A stretch of DNA of 64,000 nt from Pseudomonadota bacterium (GTDB lineage: Bacteria; Pseudomonadota; Gammaproteobacteria; Burkholderiales; Burkholderiaceae_C). The stretch's first letter is position 1. Each line of letters starts with the position of its first letter. Shown in pieces: positions 43,431 to 52,585 of this stretch. A model generated the notes under the pieces. It was not told the origin of the DNA. It did no database searches and worked only from the letters and a program-made list of their open reading frames with translations. Where the stretch lies: assembly GCA_023442945.1 (NCBI GenBank), contig JAEZWW010000040.1:1-64000 (forward strand), read 5' to 3'. Both the position numbers and the translations under genes were made by a program.

Positions 43431-43922
43431 TTAGCGGTACAGCTGGTTGCCGTCCGCGCGCACGCGGTCGCCAATGCGCACGTCGGGCGCTTGCGCGTAG
43501 TCGAAGCTGCGCATGGAGCCGTTGTCCATTTGCACCGTGACGCGGTAGTAGTCCTGGCCGCTGTTGCGGTTCATGTTCTGTTCAATAGCGCGGCCGATCA
43601 GGGCGCCGCCCACCACGCCGACGACGGTCGCCGCCGTGCGGCCACTGCCGCCACCAACCTGGTTACCCGCCAGGCCGCCCACCGCGCCACCCACCACCGC
43701 ACCGGCCACGCCTTGCGTCTGGCCGCCACGCAGGTACTCGACGTTGGTCACGCGGCCGAACTGAGCATAGTTGCCCTGGCCCTGCTGTTGCGGATAGCTA
43801 CCTTGTGGGTAGCCTTGCTGGGGGTAACCACCTTGCTGGGGATAAGGCGAGGCACAGGCGGCCAGCACCAGGGCGGCACCGACAACACCAACGGACGAAA
43901 GCAAACGGGAAGGCATGGGCAT
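43431..43922 (-). CDS. SlyB-like glycine-zipper outer-membrane lipoprotein
   Basis: The product is 163 residues: a lipoprotein signal with lipobox LAAC (cysteine about 23), a Tyr/Pro/Gln/Gly-rich repeat region (YPQQGGYPQQGYPQGSYPQQ), then a glycine-zipper 2TM domain (GAVVGGAVGGLAGNQVGGG ... VVGVVGGALIG) and a C-terminal RVTVQMDNGSMRSFDY segment seen in SlyB/OsmB-like proteins. The start at 43922 has GGAGAG upstream; a second Met at 43916 is possible. Confidence 0.85.
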   Translation of the reverse strand: MPMPSRLLSSVGVVGAALVLAACASPYPQQGGYPQQGYPQGSYPQQQGQGNYAQFGRVTNVEYLRGGQTQGVAGAVVGGAVGGLAGNQVGGGSGRTAATVVGVVGGALIGRAIEQNMNRNSGQDYYRVTVQMDNGSMRSFDYAQAPDVRIGDRVRADGNQLYR

Positions 43923-44163
43923 CGTTCTCTCCAAAAAAATCTCGGACATCTGGTTCAGGTGAAGGCGCGTGTTTGAAGCAATCCACCTGCTGCATCCGAT
44001 TAAACACAACACTGTGATTGGAACCACGTCGGCCACGTAAAGTCGAGGTCACAAGTCCTCAGCAAACGTAAGTACGCAGGCGCGCAGTACGTAGGACGTG
44101 ACCTACAAACGCCGCGATGCACTGAACGATTTCAAACAGCGCGGCGATCGCCACACTGCCCCG

Positions 44164-44613
44164 TCAGCCGCGCCCTGTGGAACCGTACCCACCCGTGCCA
44201 CGCGCCGATTCAGCGGCGAAGTCGTCCACGATGTTAAAGCTGGCCTGCACCACCGGCACGATCACCAGCTGCGCGATGCGCTCCATCGGCTCGATGGTGA
44301 AGGCCACGTCGCTGCGGTTCCAAGCACTGACCATCAGCTGGCCCTGGTAATCGCTGTCGATCAGCCCGACCAGGTTGCCCAGCACGATGCCGTGCTTGTG
44401 CCCCAGCCCAGAGCGCGGCAGGATCAGCGCCGCGTAACCCGCGTCGGCCAAGTGAATGGCCATGCCGGTGGGCACCAATTGCCAGGCGTTGGGCGCCAAC
44501 GTCAAAGGCGCGTCCAGGCAGGCGCGCAGGTCCAGCCCGGCGCTGCCCGGCGTGGCGTAGGCCGGCAGCTGGCTGCGCAGGCGTTCATCCAGAATGCGGA
44601 CATCCAGTTTCAT
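44164..44613 (-). CDS. dut: dUTP diphosphatase
   Basis: Hydrolyses dUTP to dUMP. The protein has 149 residues, the usual trimeric form. All five motifs are present, including AGLDLRAC, LPRSGLGHKHG, NLVGLIDSDYQGQL and the C-terminal glycine-rich loop RGTGGYGSTG that closes over the nucleotide. The start overlaps the coaBC stop by 4 bases (ATGA), as is common in this group. Confidence 0.95.
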   Translation of the reverse strand: MKLDVRILDERLRSQLPAYATPGSAGLDLRACLDAPLTLAPNAWQLVPTGMAIHLADAGYAALILPRSGLGHKHGIVLGNLVGLIDSDYQGQLMVSAWNRSDVAFTIEPMERIAQLVIVPVVQASFNIVDDFAAESARGTGGYGSTGRG

Positions 44614-45851
44614 GCACTCATCCCCGTCACACGGCGCGCGATCTCGGCCACCAGTTGTTGCGCCAGCAGGCGCTTGCTGGCGTGCGGCAATTCGGACACC
44701 CCTTCGTCGTCGACCAGCAGCAGCGCGTTGTCGTCCTTGCCAAACGTCGATGGCCCGATGTTGGCGACCAGCAGCGGCACGCCCTTGCGCACGCGCTTGG
44801 CCTGCGCGTTGGCTTCCAGGTTTTCGCTTTCAGCGGCAAAGCCGACGCAGTACAGCTCGCCCGCCTGCGCGCGCGGCGAACGCGCCACGCCGGCCAGGAT
44901 GTCCGGGTTTTCGACAAACTGCATCTGCGGCACTTCGCCCGAGCCGTCTTTCTTGATCTTGTGCTCCGCCGTGTTGGCTGGTCGCCAGTCGGCCACCGCG
45001 GCAGTTGCTATGAATATGGTAGCTGCTTGCGCAGATCCCTCTACGGCTGCGAGCATATTTCTTGCCGAATCCACGTCAATGCGGCGCACGCCGCGCGGCG
45101 TAGGCAAATGCACCGGGCCGGCCACCAGCGTGACCTCGGCACCCGCTTCTCGCGCCGCACGCGCGATCGCGAAGCCCATCTTGCCGCTGGACAGGTTGGT
45201 GATGCCACGCACCGGGTCGATAGCCTCAAACGTCGGGCCGGCGGTGACCAGCACGTGCTGGCCCAGCAGCGACTTGGGCGCGAAAAAGGCAATCAGTTCT
45301 TCCTGAATCTCGGCCGCCTCGAGTATGCGCCCGTCACCGAATTCGCCGCAGGCCTGGTCGCCATGCGCCACGCCCAGCACCTTGGCGCCATCGGCCGCCA
45401 CCTGCTGCAGGTTGCGCTGCGTGGCGGGGTGCGCCCACATCTCTCGGTTCATCGACGGCGCCAGCAGCAGCGGCACGCGGTCGATCGGCCGCGCCAGGCA
45501 CATGAGCGACAGCAAATCGCCCGCCCGCCCCTGCGCCAGCTGCGCGATGAAGTCCGCGCTGGTCGGCGCAATCAGCATGGCGTCGGCCTCGCGGCTGAGG
45601 TTGATGTGCGCCATGTTGTTGTCCGGCCGCGCGTCCCACTGCGACACAAACACCGGCCGCCCCGACAGCGACTGCATCGCCACCGGCGTGATGAATTGGC
45701 ACGCCGCCTCGGTCATCACCACCTGCACCGTCGCGCCGGATTTGATCAGCAGCCGGCACAGCTCCGCCGCCTTGAAACAGGCCGCACCGCCGGTCAGCCC
45801 CAGCAGGACGTGCCGCCCCGCCAGCTCGGTGTTATGGGCTTGAACATTCAT
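44610..45851 (-). CDS. coaBC: Phosphopantothenoylcysteine decarboxylase/synthetase
   Basis: A bifunctional coenzyme A enzyme of 413 residues. The flavin-dependent CoaC domain (about residues 14-185; GLTGGAACFKAAEL, SPVAMQSLSG-like, PAMNREMW-like segments) is followed by the CTP-dependent CoaB domain (VLVTAGPTFEAIDPVRGITNLSSGKMG). Residues 269-277 (AVEGSAQAA) come from a repeat copy just before IFIATAAVADWRP; they replace the variable stretch usual at this point. It starts at the ATG at 45851. Confidence 0.93.
   Translation of the reverse strand: MNVQAHNTELAGRHVLLGLTGGAACFKAAELCRLLIKSGATVQVVMTEAACQFITPVAMQSLSGRPVFVSQWDARPDNNMAHINLSREADAMLIAPTSADFIAQLAQGRAGDLLSLMCLARPIDRVPLLLAPSMNREMWAHPATQRNLQQVAADGAKVLGVAHGDQACGEFGDGRILEAAEIQEELIAFFAPKSLLGQHVLVTAGPTFEAIDPVRGITNLSSGKMGFAIARAAREAGAEVTLVAGPVHLPTPRGVRRIDVDSARNMLAAVEGSAQAATIFIATAAVADWRPANTAEHKIKKDGSGEVPQMQFVENPDILAGVARSPRAQAGELYCVGFAAESENLEANAQAKRVRKGVPLLVANIGPSTFGKDDNALLLVDDEGVSELPHASKRLLAQQLVAEIARRVTGMSA
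45012..45060 (+). repeat. Dispersed ~50-bp repeat, copy 12 (inside coaBC)
   Basis: The core 45020-45047 is TAGCTGCTTGCGCAGAT, CCCTCTACGGC, with tail CATATTTC. It is antisense to coaBC and encodes AVEGSAQAA at codons 269-277. Confidence 0.82.
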
Positions 45852-45977
45852 GGCGGGCAATGTAGCAGAGCCCCTTCGCAACCGCGTCGCCGTGGCGGGT
45901 GGCCGCATCGCGGTAAGTCCCGCTTGGCTACAATCGCAATTTCCCACCCGGCGGACACGCGCTTGTCCGTTCACGAA

Positions 45978-47666
45978 ATGACCAAATTTGTCTTCGTCAC
46001 CGGTGGTGTGGTGTCTTCCCTGGGCAAGGGAATCGCCTCGGCCTCCCTCGCTGCGATCCTGGAATCGCGCGGCCTCAAGGTCACGCTGATCAAGCTGGAC
46101 CCCTACCTCAACGTCGACCCGGGCACCATGAGCCCGTTCCAGCACGGCGAGGTGTTCGTCACCGACGACGGCGCTGAAACCGACCTGGACCTGGGGCACT
46201 ACGAGCGCTTCATCACGACGCGGATGAAGCGGGCCAACAACTTCACCACCGGCCAGATCTACAAAAGCGTGCTCGAAAAGGAGCGCCGCGGCGACTACCT
46301 GGGCAAGACGGTGCAGGTGATTCCGCACGTCACCAACGAAATTCAGGATTTCATCAAGCGTGGCGCGGGCTACGGCTCGGCCGGTGCGGCCGACGTGGCG
46401 ATTGCCGAAATCGGCGGCACGGTGGGCGACATCGAATCCTTGCCCTTCCTCGAAGCCGTGCGCCAGCTGAGCCTGAAGCTCGGCCCCAACAACGCCGCCT
46501 TCGTCCATCTGACCTACCTGCCCTACATCGCGGCGGCGGGCGAGTTGAAGACCAAGCCGACCCAACACACGGTGCAAAAGCTGCGCGAAATCGGTATCCA
46601 ACCCGATGCCCTGCTCTGCCGCGCCGACCGGCCCATTCCCGACGAAGAACGCGAAAAGATCAGCCTGTTCACCAACGTCGCCGAATGGGGCGTGATCAGC
46701 ATGTGGGACGTGGACACCATCTACAAAGTCCCGCGCATGCTGCACGAGCAAGGCCTGGACGGCCTGATCTGCGACAAGCTGCGCCTGAACACGCCGCCGG
46801 CCAACCTCAAGCGCTGGGACGCGCTGGTGCACGAGGTCGAGCACCCGCAGCACGAAGTGCGCATCGCCATGGTCGGCAAGTACGTCGAGCTGTCCGACAG
46901 CTACAAGTCGGTCAATGAAGCGCTGCGCCACGCCGGCATGCGCAACGACGCGCGCGTCAAGATCGACCACATCGATTCGGAAACCATCACACCGGCCACC
47001 GTGGGCCAGTTGGGGCAGTACGACGCGATTTTGGTGCCCGGTGGCTTTGGCCAGCGCGGGGTGGAAGGCAAGATCGCCACCGCCCGCTATGCGCGCGAGC
47101 ACAAGGTGCCCTACCTGGGCATCTGCCTGGGCATGCAGGTCGCCACCATTGAGTACGCGCGCCATGTGGCTGGCTTGCCCAAAGCCAACAGCACCGAATT
47201 CGACCCCGCCACGCCCGACCCGGTGATCGCGCTGATCACCGAATGGAAGAACGCCGACGGCAGCATCCAGAAACGCGACGAAAAGTCCGACCTGGGCGGC
47301 ACGATGCGCCTGGGCGCGCAAAGCTCCGACGTCGCCGCCGGCACGCTCGCGCACAGCATCTACGGCGACGTGGTGACCGAGCGCCACCGCCACCGCTACG
47401 AGGCCAACGTCAACTACCTGGACCGCCTGCGCGACGCCGGCCTGGTGATCTCCGCGCTGACGCAACGCGAGCACCTGACCGAAATCGTCGAATTGCCCGC
47501 CAACGTGCACCCCTGGTACATCGGCGTGCAGTTTCACCCCGAATTCAAGAGCACGCCCTGGGACGGCCACCCGCTGTTCAACGCCTTCGTCAAGGCCGCG
47601 CTGGCGCACCAGGCGGACGCCGGTGCGGCCGAAGCCGCGGGCGGCAAACTGAAGGCCGTGTCATGA
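45978..47666 (+). CDS. pyrG: CTP synthase
   Basis: Makes CTP from UTP with glutamine. The protein has 562 residues. The synthetase domain has TKFVFVTGGVVSSLGKGI and the ATP site; the glutaminase domain has the nucleophile GICLGMQ and the triad GVQFHPEF. The start at 45978 is chosen; upstream reading frame is antisense to coaBC and is not conserved. kdsA overlaps the stop by 4 bases. Confidence 0.97.
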   Translation: MTKFVFVTGGVVSSLGKGIASASLAAILESRGLKVTLIKLDPYLNVDPGTMSPFQHGEVFVTDDGAETDLDLGHYERFITTRMKRANNFTTGQIYKSVLEKERRGDYLGKTVQVIPHVTNEIQDFIKRGAGYGSAGAADVAIAEIGGTVGDIESLPFLEAVRQLSLKLGPNNAAFVHLTYLPYIAAAGELKTKPTQHTVQKLREIGIQPDALLCRADRPIPDEEREKISLFTNVAEWGVISMWDVDTIYKVPRMLHEQGLDGLICDKLRLNTPPANLKRWDALVHEVEHPQHEVRIAMVGKYVELSDSYKSVNEALRHAGMRNDARVKIDHIDSETITPATVGQLGQYDAILVPGGFGQRGVEGKIATARYAREHKVPYLGICLGMQVATIEYARHVAGLPKANSTEFDPATPDPVIALITEWKNADGSIQKRDEKSDLGGTMRLGAQSSDVAAGTLAHSIYGDVVTERHRHRYEANVNYLDRLRDAGLVISALTQREHLTEIVELPANVHPWYIGVQFHPEFKSTPWDGHPLFNAFVKAALAHQADAGAAEAAGGKLKAVS

Positions 47667-48535
47667 AGCTGTGCGGTTTTGACGTCGGGCCCACGCAGCC
47701 CTTCTTTTTGATCGCCGGCCCCTGCGTGGTTGAGTCCGAGCAGTTGCAGGTCGACGTGGCCGGCCAGCTGAAGGAAATCACCGCTGCGCTGGGCATTCCC
47801 TTCATCTTCAAGAGCAGCTACGACAAAGCCAACCGCAGCTCCGGCACCAGCTTTCGCGGCCCGGGCATGGACAAGGGCCTGGACATCCTGGCCAAGGTCA
47901 AGCGCGAGCTGAACGTGCCGATCATCACCGACGTGCACACCGAAGCCGAGGTACCGCACGTGGCCAGCGTGGTCGACGTGCTGCAAACCCCCGCCTTCCT
48001 GTGCCGCCAGACCGACTTCATCCGCGCCTGCGCGCAGTCGGGCAAGCCGGTCAACATCAAGAAGGGGCAGTTTCTGGCGCCGCACGACATGAAGAACGTG
48101 ATCGACAAAGCGCGCGCCGCCGCGGCCGAAAAAGGCCTCCCGACCGACGCCTTCATGGCCTGCGAGCGCGGCGCCAGCTTTGGCTACAACAACCTGGTCA
48201 GCGACATGCGCAGCCTGGCGATCATGCGCGAGACGAATGCGCCGGTCGTGTTCGACGCCACGCACAGCGTGCAGCTCCCCGGTGGCCAGGGCACCAGCAG
48301 CGGCGGGCAGCGCGAATTCGTGCCCGTGCTAGCGCGCGCCGCCATGGCCGTGGGCGTGGCCGGCGTGTTCATGGAAACGCACCCCGACCCGGCGCATGCG
48401 CTATCGGACGGCCCGAACGCCGTGCCGCTGAAGCACATGCGCGAGCTGCTCGAAACGCTGAACGCGCTGGACGAGATCGCCAAGCGCCAGGCGCAGCAAG
48501 GCGGCTTTCTGGAAGAGCGGATCCAGACCTTCTAA
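47663..48535 (+). CDS. kdsA: 3-deoxy-D-manno-octulosonate 8-phosphate synthase
   Basis: The first step to the KDO sugar of lipopolysaccharide, so the host has a Gram-negative envelope. The protein has 290 residues with FFLIAGPCVVES, FKSSYDKANRSS, ITDVHTEAEV and FDATHSVQLPGG. The start overlaps pyrG by 4 bases (ATGA). Confidence 0.96.
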   Translation: MKLCGFDVGPTQPFFLIAGPCVVESEQLQVDVAGQLKEITAALGIPFIFKSSYDKANRSSGTSFRGPGMDKGLDILAKVKRELNVPIITDVHTEAEVPHVASVVDVLQTPAFLCRQTDFIRACAQSGKPVNIKKGQFLAPHDMKNVIDKARAAAAEKGLPTDAFMACERGASFGYNNLVSDMRSLAIMRETNAPVVFDATHSVQLPGGQGTSSGGQREFVPVLARAAMAVGVAGVFMETHPDPAHALSDGPNAVPLKHMRELLETLNALDEIAKRQAQQGGFLEERIQTF

Positions 48536-48622
48536 TCCGGCACGCGGCGGCGGCGCAGGCATCGGACAAGAATCCCGCCGCGCCCCCGGCCCACCTCAAT
48601 AGACCATCAAGGAGATCACCCC

Positions 48623-48913
48623 ATGCCCAGCGGCTACATCATCGCCAACGTCAAAGTGACCAACCCCGAGCAGTACGAGGAATACAAGAAGTGGTCGACG
48701 GCCGCGTTCGCCGCCCACAACGCCGAGATCTGCGTGCGCGGCGGCAAGGTCGAAGTGATGGAAGGCGACTGGCAGCCCGACCGCGTGGTGGTGGCCAAGT
48801 TCCCCAGCTTTGAAGCGGCCAAGGCCTTCTACGACTCGGTCGAATACCTGAAGGCGCGCAAGGCCCGCGAAGGCGCGGCCATCATGCGCCTGGTGGTGGT
48901 CGAAGGCATGTGA
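48623..48913 (+). CDS. DUF1330 (dimeric alpha-beta barrel) protein
   Basis: The protein has 96 residues with the DUF1330 pattern: GYIIANVKVTNPEQYEEYKKW, VRGGKVEVMEGDWQPDRVVVAKFPSFEAAKAFYDS, EYLKARKAREGAAIMRLVVVEG. A good ribosome site (AAGGAGATCACC) precedes the ATG. It lies between kdsA and eno, probably in the same operon; function unknown. Confidence 0.88.
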   Translation: MPSGYIIANVKVTNPEQYEEYKKWSTAAFAAHNAEICVRGGKVEVMEGDWQPDRVVVAKFPSFEAAKAFYDSVEYLKARKAREGAAIMRLVVVEGM

Positions 48914-48975
48914 AGCCGGTGCCGCAGGGGCGCGCCTCCCAAGGGGCCGCACCACTTTGGCACGTTGAATACTCC

Positions 48976-49025
48976 TAACTTTATAGCTGCCCGCGCAGAT
49001 TCATGTAGGGCGGGCGGCCGATTTT
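48976..49025 (+). repeat. Dispersed ~50-bp repeat, copy 13 (upstream of eno)
   Basis: The core 48984-49011 is TAGCTGCCCGCGCAGAT ... CATGTAGGGC, with tail GGCCGATTTT. GCTGCCCGC and GCGGGCGGC could form a 9-bp imperfect stem. It lies 31 bp before the eno ATG. Confidence 0.88.
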
Positions 49026-49055
49026 ATTTGTAACTTCCGAGAATCGAGTACTACC

Positions 49056-50342
49056 ATGAGCGCCATTGTTGACATCGTCGGCCGCGAGGTTTTGGACAGC
49101 CGCGGCAACCCCACCGTCGAATGCGACGTGCTGCTGGAGTCCGGCGTGATGGGCCGCGCCGCCGTGCCCAGCGGCGCCTCCACCGGCAGCCGCGAAGCGA
49201 TCGAGCTGCGCGACGGCGACAAGGCGCGTTACCTCGGTAAGGGCGTGCTGAAAGCCGTTGAGCACATCAACACCGAAATCAGTGAAGCCGTGCTGGGCCT
49301 GGACGCCAGCGAACAGGCCTTTCTGGACAAGACCCTGATCGACCTGGACGGCACCGACAACAAGAGCCGCCTGGGCGCGAACGCCATGCTGGCGGTGTCG
49401 ATGGCCGTGGCCCGCGCCGCGGCCGAAGAATCCGGCCTGCCGCTGTACCGCTATTTCGGCGGCATGAACGGCAACCTGCTGCCCGTGCCGATGATGAACG
49501 TGATCAACGGCGGCGCGCACGCCAACAACAGCCTGGACCTGCAGGAATTCATGATCATCCCGGTGGGCGCGCCTTCGTTCCGCGAAGCGCTGCGCTACGG
49601 CGCCGAAGTGTTCCACGCGCTCAAGAAAATCATCGACGGCAAGGGCATGAGCACGGCCGTGGGCGATGAAGGCGGCTTTGCCCCCAGCGTGGACAACCAC
49701 GAAGCGGCGATCCAGTTGATCCTGGACGCCATCACCGCCGCCGGCTACACGCCCGGCCAGGACATCGTGCTGGGCCTGGACTGCGCGGCCAGCGAGTTCT
49801 ACAAGGACGGCCAGTACGTGCTGGAGGGCGAAGGCGGCCTGAAGCTGTCCGCCCAGCAGTGGGTCGACATGCTGGCCACCTGGTGCGACAAGTACCCGAT
49901 CATCAGCATCGAAGACGGCATGCACGAAGGCGATTGGGACGGCTGGAAGCTGCTGACCGAGCGGCTGGGCAGCAAGGTGCAGCTGGTGGGCGACGACCTC
50001 TTCGTCACCAACACCAAGATCCTGAAAGAAGGCATCGACAAGCACATCGCCAACTCGATCCTGATCAAGATCAACCAGATCGGCACGCTGACCGAAACCT
50101 TCCAGGCCATCGAAATGGCCAAGCGCGCCGGCTACACCGCCGTCATCAGCCACCGCTCGGGCGAGACCGAAGACAGCACGATTGCCGACATCGCCGTGGG
50201 GACCAACGCCGGGCAGATCAAGACCGGCTCGCTGTCGCGTTCGGACCGCATGGCCAAGTACAACCAGCTGCTGCGCATCGAAGAAGACCTGGGCGACATG
50301 GCCGTCTACCCAGGCCGCGCGGCGTTCTACAACCTGCGCTGA
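49056..50342 (+). CDS. eno: Enolase
   Basis: Interconverts 2-phosphoglycerate and phosphoenolpyruvate. The protein has 428 residues. Motifs: SRGNPTVECDV, GAHANNSLDLQEFMI, the catalytic loop GDEGGFAP, IEDGMHEGDWDGW, the catalytic lysine LIKINQIGT, and ISHRSGETED. Downstream the usual neighbour ftsB is displaced by two genes on the other strand. Confidence 0.98.
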   Translation: MSAIVDIVGREVLDSRGNPTVECDVLLESGVMGRAAVPSGASTGSREAIELRDGDKARYLGKGVLKAVEHINTEISEAVLGLDASEQAFLDKTLIDLDGTDNKSRLGANAMLAVSMAVARAAAEESGLPLYRYFGGMNGNLLPVPMMNVINGGAHANNSLDLQEFMIIPVGAPSFREALRYGAEVFHALKKIIDGKGMSTAVGDEGGFAPSVDNHEAAIQLILDAITAAGYTPGQDIVLGLDCAASEFYKDGQYVLEGEGGLKLSAQQWVDMLATWCDKYPIISIEDGMHEGDWDGWKLLTERLGSKVQLVGDDLFVTNTKILKEGIDKHIANSILIKINQIGTLTETFQAIEMAKRAGYTAVISHRSGETEDSTIADIAVGTNAGQIKTGSLSRSDRMAKYNQLLRIEEDLGDMAVYPGRAAFYNLR

Positions 50343-50364
50343 ACGGAACGCGCTGGTTCGCTGA

Positions 50365-50388
50365 CAGGGCGGCGATGCAACCGCCCTG
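50365..50388. terminator. Hairpin between eno and the DUF2867 gene
   Basis: CAGGGCGG-cgatgcaa-CCGCCCTG is a perfect 8-bp stem, 22 bp after the eno stop and between convergent genes. No T run, so a terminator role is likely but not certain. Confidence 0.6.
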
Positions 50389-50403
50389 CCAAGCCTGCTC
50401 ACA

Positions 50404-51849
50404 TCACACGGCCACCGGCGCCGCGCTGGTCACGTCTGTGGTGGGCACCGCCAGCGCGTCCACCGCCACGCCCAGCAGACGCGGCACGATGTAGTGGCGG
50501 TGTGCATGGGAAATCAAGCCCATGTACAGGCGCCCAAACGCGTTGCGACAGGCCACGCGCGTGGCCAGGGTGAAGCGCACTTCACCATCCGCCGTGCAAC
50601 GCACTTCCACCGAGCTGCGAAACACCAGGTGGCGGTCGTCCGCCCCCAGCACCACTTGCGCGGTGCGGCCATCGTCGGCCACACGCCAGGCCAGCACGGG
50701 GTGACCCGCAAATACCGCTGGCGCACTGTCGGCCAGCAAGGACGAAACCGGGCACGCCAAGGGTGAGCGCCGCAGCGCCAGCGGCCGCACGATCCAGTTG
50801 CGCACCGCCATCGCGCGCGACACGCCCGCGTGGCGGTGCGCCAGAAAGGCGTCCAGCAAGCCCGCGAGCAACGCCGCGGCATCGCCCGCCGGCAAGCGGC
50901 TGGCCGCCACACCGAGGGTAAAGCTGTCCTGGTGGTGGACGCGCCGGTCGGTCAGCTGCGCGCGCAAGAGGGAATCGGCCGCCAGCATGTCATGGTGCGC
51001 GTCTTGGTTCGCGTCATGGTCAGACGATTCACGCACCGCGCCCAGGCGCGCATCGCCGCGTCCCCACGCGGCCTTGGCGTGCCCCATCCAGGAGCGGTAG
51101 CGACGGCACGCCGCTTCGGCCAAAGTGCCGGCGCGCCCGACCAGGGACAGCTCGGTGGTCGGCACTTGCCGGGCATCGGCTGGCGTGCCCTGCAGCAGCG
51201 CCAGCACCGCATCTGGCAGCAATTCGGTCAGCGTCGGGATGTCGGCGCGGTCGGCCAGGACCTGTTCGCGCAAGGCGTCGGACAAGTCACCACCCAGTTC
51301 GTTGGTGTGGGTCGACAAGGCGAAGAAGGCGGGGTGGCCACTGCCCTGCCCCAGCGGCGCAAACTGGTGCCAGTGCTCGCCCGAAAAGCGCACGGTGAAG
51401 AGGCAATCGGGTGGCACGTTGACGTGGTGCAACGCGCGCAGAAAGCTCGCCGGATCGCGCACCAGCTCGGCCGGCGTCGCCGTCGAAAATCGCAGCTACG
51501 CACCGGCGCTGCCCGACACCGCCGTGAACACGCGGTGCCCCGCGTGGCGGTGAAACGGGTGGCCGCCCTGGCCCACGCTGAAGGTGTACAGCGCTGTCGC
51601 GTCGCCCTTGGCAAAGTCGCAACCGCCCAGCTTGGCCGAAGGCTCGTCCAGCTCGTCCACGAAGCGCCCATGCTCGCGCTGGCGCGCCAGCGCGTCATGG
51701 AACAAGCGCGTGCCCGTGCCGGGGCTGAGCTGGGCGACCAGATTGACTTCGATCGGCACACCGCGGGTCGGCAGCGACACGCTGGGGAAGGTGCGGGTGG
51801 CGCGCGTCACGCGCGGCGCCAACGGCCACGACAGCGCGGCGGTGCTCAC
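50404..51849 (-). pseudogene. Cupin-like plus DUF2867 gene interrupted by an in-frame amber codon
   Basis: One continuous frame of 481 codons is cut at codon 118 by TAG (51498-51496). Before the stop: an N-terminal 117 residues ending in a His-rich cupin segment (HPFHRHAGHRVFTAVSGSAGA). After it: LRFSTATPAELVRDPASF, GEHWHQFAPLG, and a C-terminal DUF2867-like domain (VLGADDRHLVFRSSVEVR ... YMGLISHAHRHYIVPRLL). Both parts keep codon bias and no other stop is present, so a single CAG-to-TAG change is the simplest reading. It starts at a GTG overlapping the arsR-type stop (GTGA). Readthrough or a sequencing error cannot be excluded. Confidence 0.82.
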
Positions 51850-52238
51850 GTGGATTCCTCCTGGTTTTTTCGGGGCGTCTTGGCTGCCTTGGCCGGTTGG
51901 GATGATTTGTCCGGTACGGCGCGCGCCTTGCCATTTTGAGCCAGGCTGGCACTCTCCTTCTGCAAGGGGCCGCCAACCGGGCAGAAGTTCATCAGGTAGC
52001 CAGTCAATGTGCCCAAAAGATTGCCGTCGGCCACCGTGTAGTGCACGAACTGCCCGCGCTTTTCGCTGACGATCAGGCCCGCGTTTTCCAGTACACGCAG
52101 GTGCTTGGACAGCGAGGGCTTGGTCATATCGAAGCGCTCGGCGATCTCGCCCGCCGTGAGCGAGGCTTGCGACAGGTAGGCAAGAATCTGCCGACGCGGG
52201 GTGGACGCCAGGGCTGCAAATACGTTGTCTTCGGTCAT
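51846..52238 (-). CDS. ArsR-family transcriptional regulator
   Basis: The protein has 130 residues: a winged helix-turn-helix (PRRQILAYLSQASLTAGEIAERFDMTKPSLSKHLRVLENAGLI) and a C-terminal Lys/Ser/Gln-rich tail. It lacks the Cys metal-binding sites of ArsR/SmtB sensors, so it resembles the metal-independent SdpR-like branch. A perfect 20-bp palindrome lies 12 bp before its ATG, so it probably represses itself and the coupled downstream gene. Confidence 0.87.
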   Translation of the reverse strand: MTEDNVFAALASTPRRQILAYLSQASLTAGEIAERFDMTKPSLSKHLRVLENAGLIVSEKRGQFVHYTVADGNLLGTLTGYLMNFCPVGGPLQKESASLAQNGKARAVPDKSSQPAKAAKTPRKNQEEST

Positions 52239-52250
52239 GCGTCGAATTCT

Positions 52251-52270
52251 ATTTAGCTAATTAGCTAAAT
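52251..52270. promoter_or_regulatory. Perfect 20-bp palindromic operator upstream of the ArsR gene
   Basis: ATTTAGCTAATTAGCTAAAT (52251-52270) is its own reverse complement, in otherwise GC-rich DNA. Likely the autoregulatory ArsR-type binding site overlapping the promoter. Confidence 0.8.
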
Positions 52271-52585
52271 GCAACTTCTTTCTCAGCACATGGAATGCTG
52301 GATGACGCGCTTTCGAACCAGCATCCATGGCAGTTCAGAACGCCGCTTCTGCGCGCATGACGCGAAGCGTGCGAGAGCCACACGCCCCGATGCTGCGTCA
52401 GCCAGCATCGCCATCGGACAACCTCAGCTTGGATCCAGTGCCGGGTGTCCGGCCCGATTCGCCGTTACAGGCTTTGACGCGCCAGACCCACGCTAAGGCT
52501 CGATTCGTGCGCGAAGCGTTTTACAATCAGCGCGGAGTTCTATTAAACTCATAGCAAACCTGTTCCTGGAAACGCTGTCCCCCAC
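52271..52585. other. Intergenic region between the ArsR gene and ftsB
   Basis: No gene. Two inverted repeats are visible: ATGGAATGCTGG (52290-52301) with CCAGCATCCAT (52318-52328), and GATGCTG with CAGCATC (52389-52409). The ftsB promoter should lie near the AT-rich stretch 52520-52560 (TTTTACAATC; CTATTAAACTC). The inverted repeats could be decayed terminators or scars of the inserted pair. Confidence 0.5.

Noticed and set aside
44655..45977. N-terminal extension of the pyrG frame
   Set aside because: The frame runs upstream opposite coaBC, but the extension is unconserved. The CTP synthase N-terminus MTKFVFVTGG begins at 45978.
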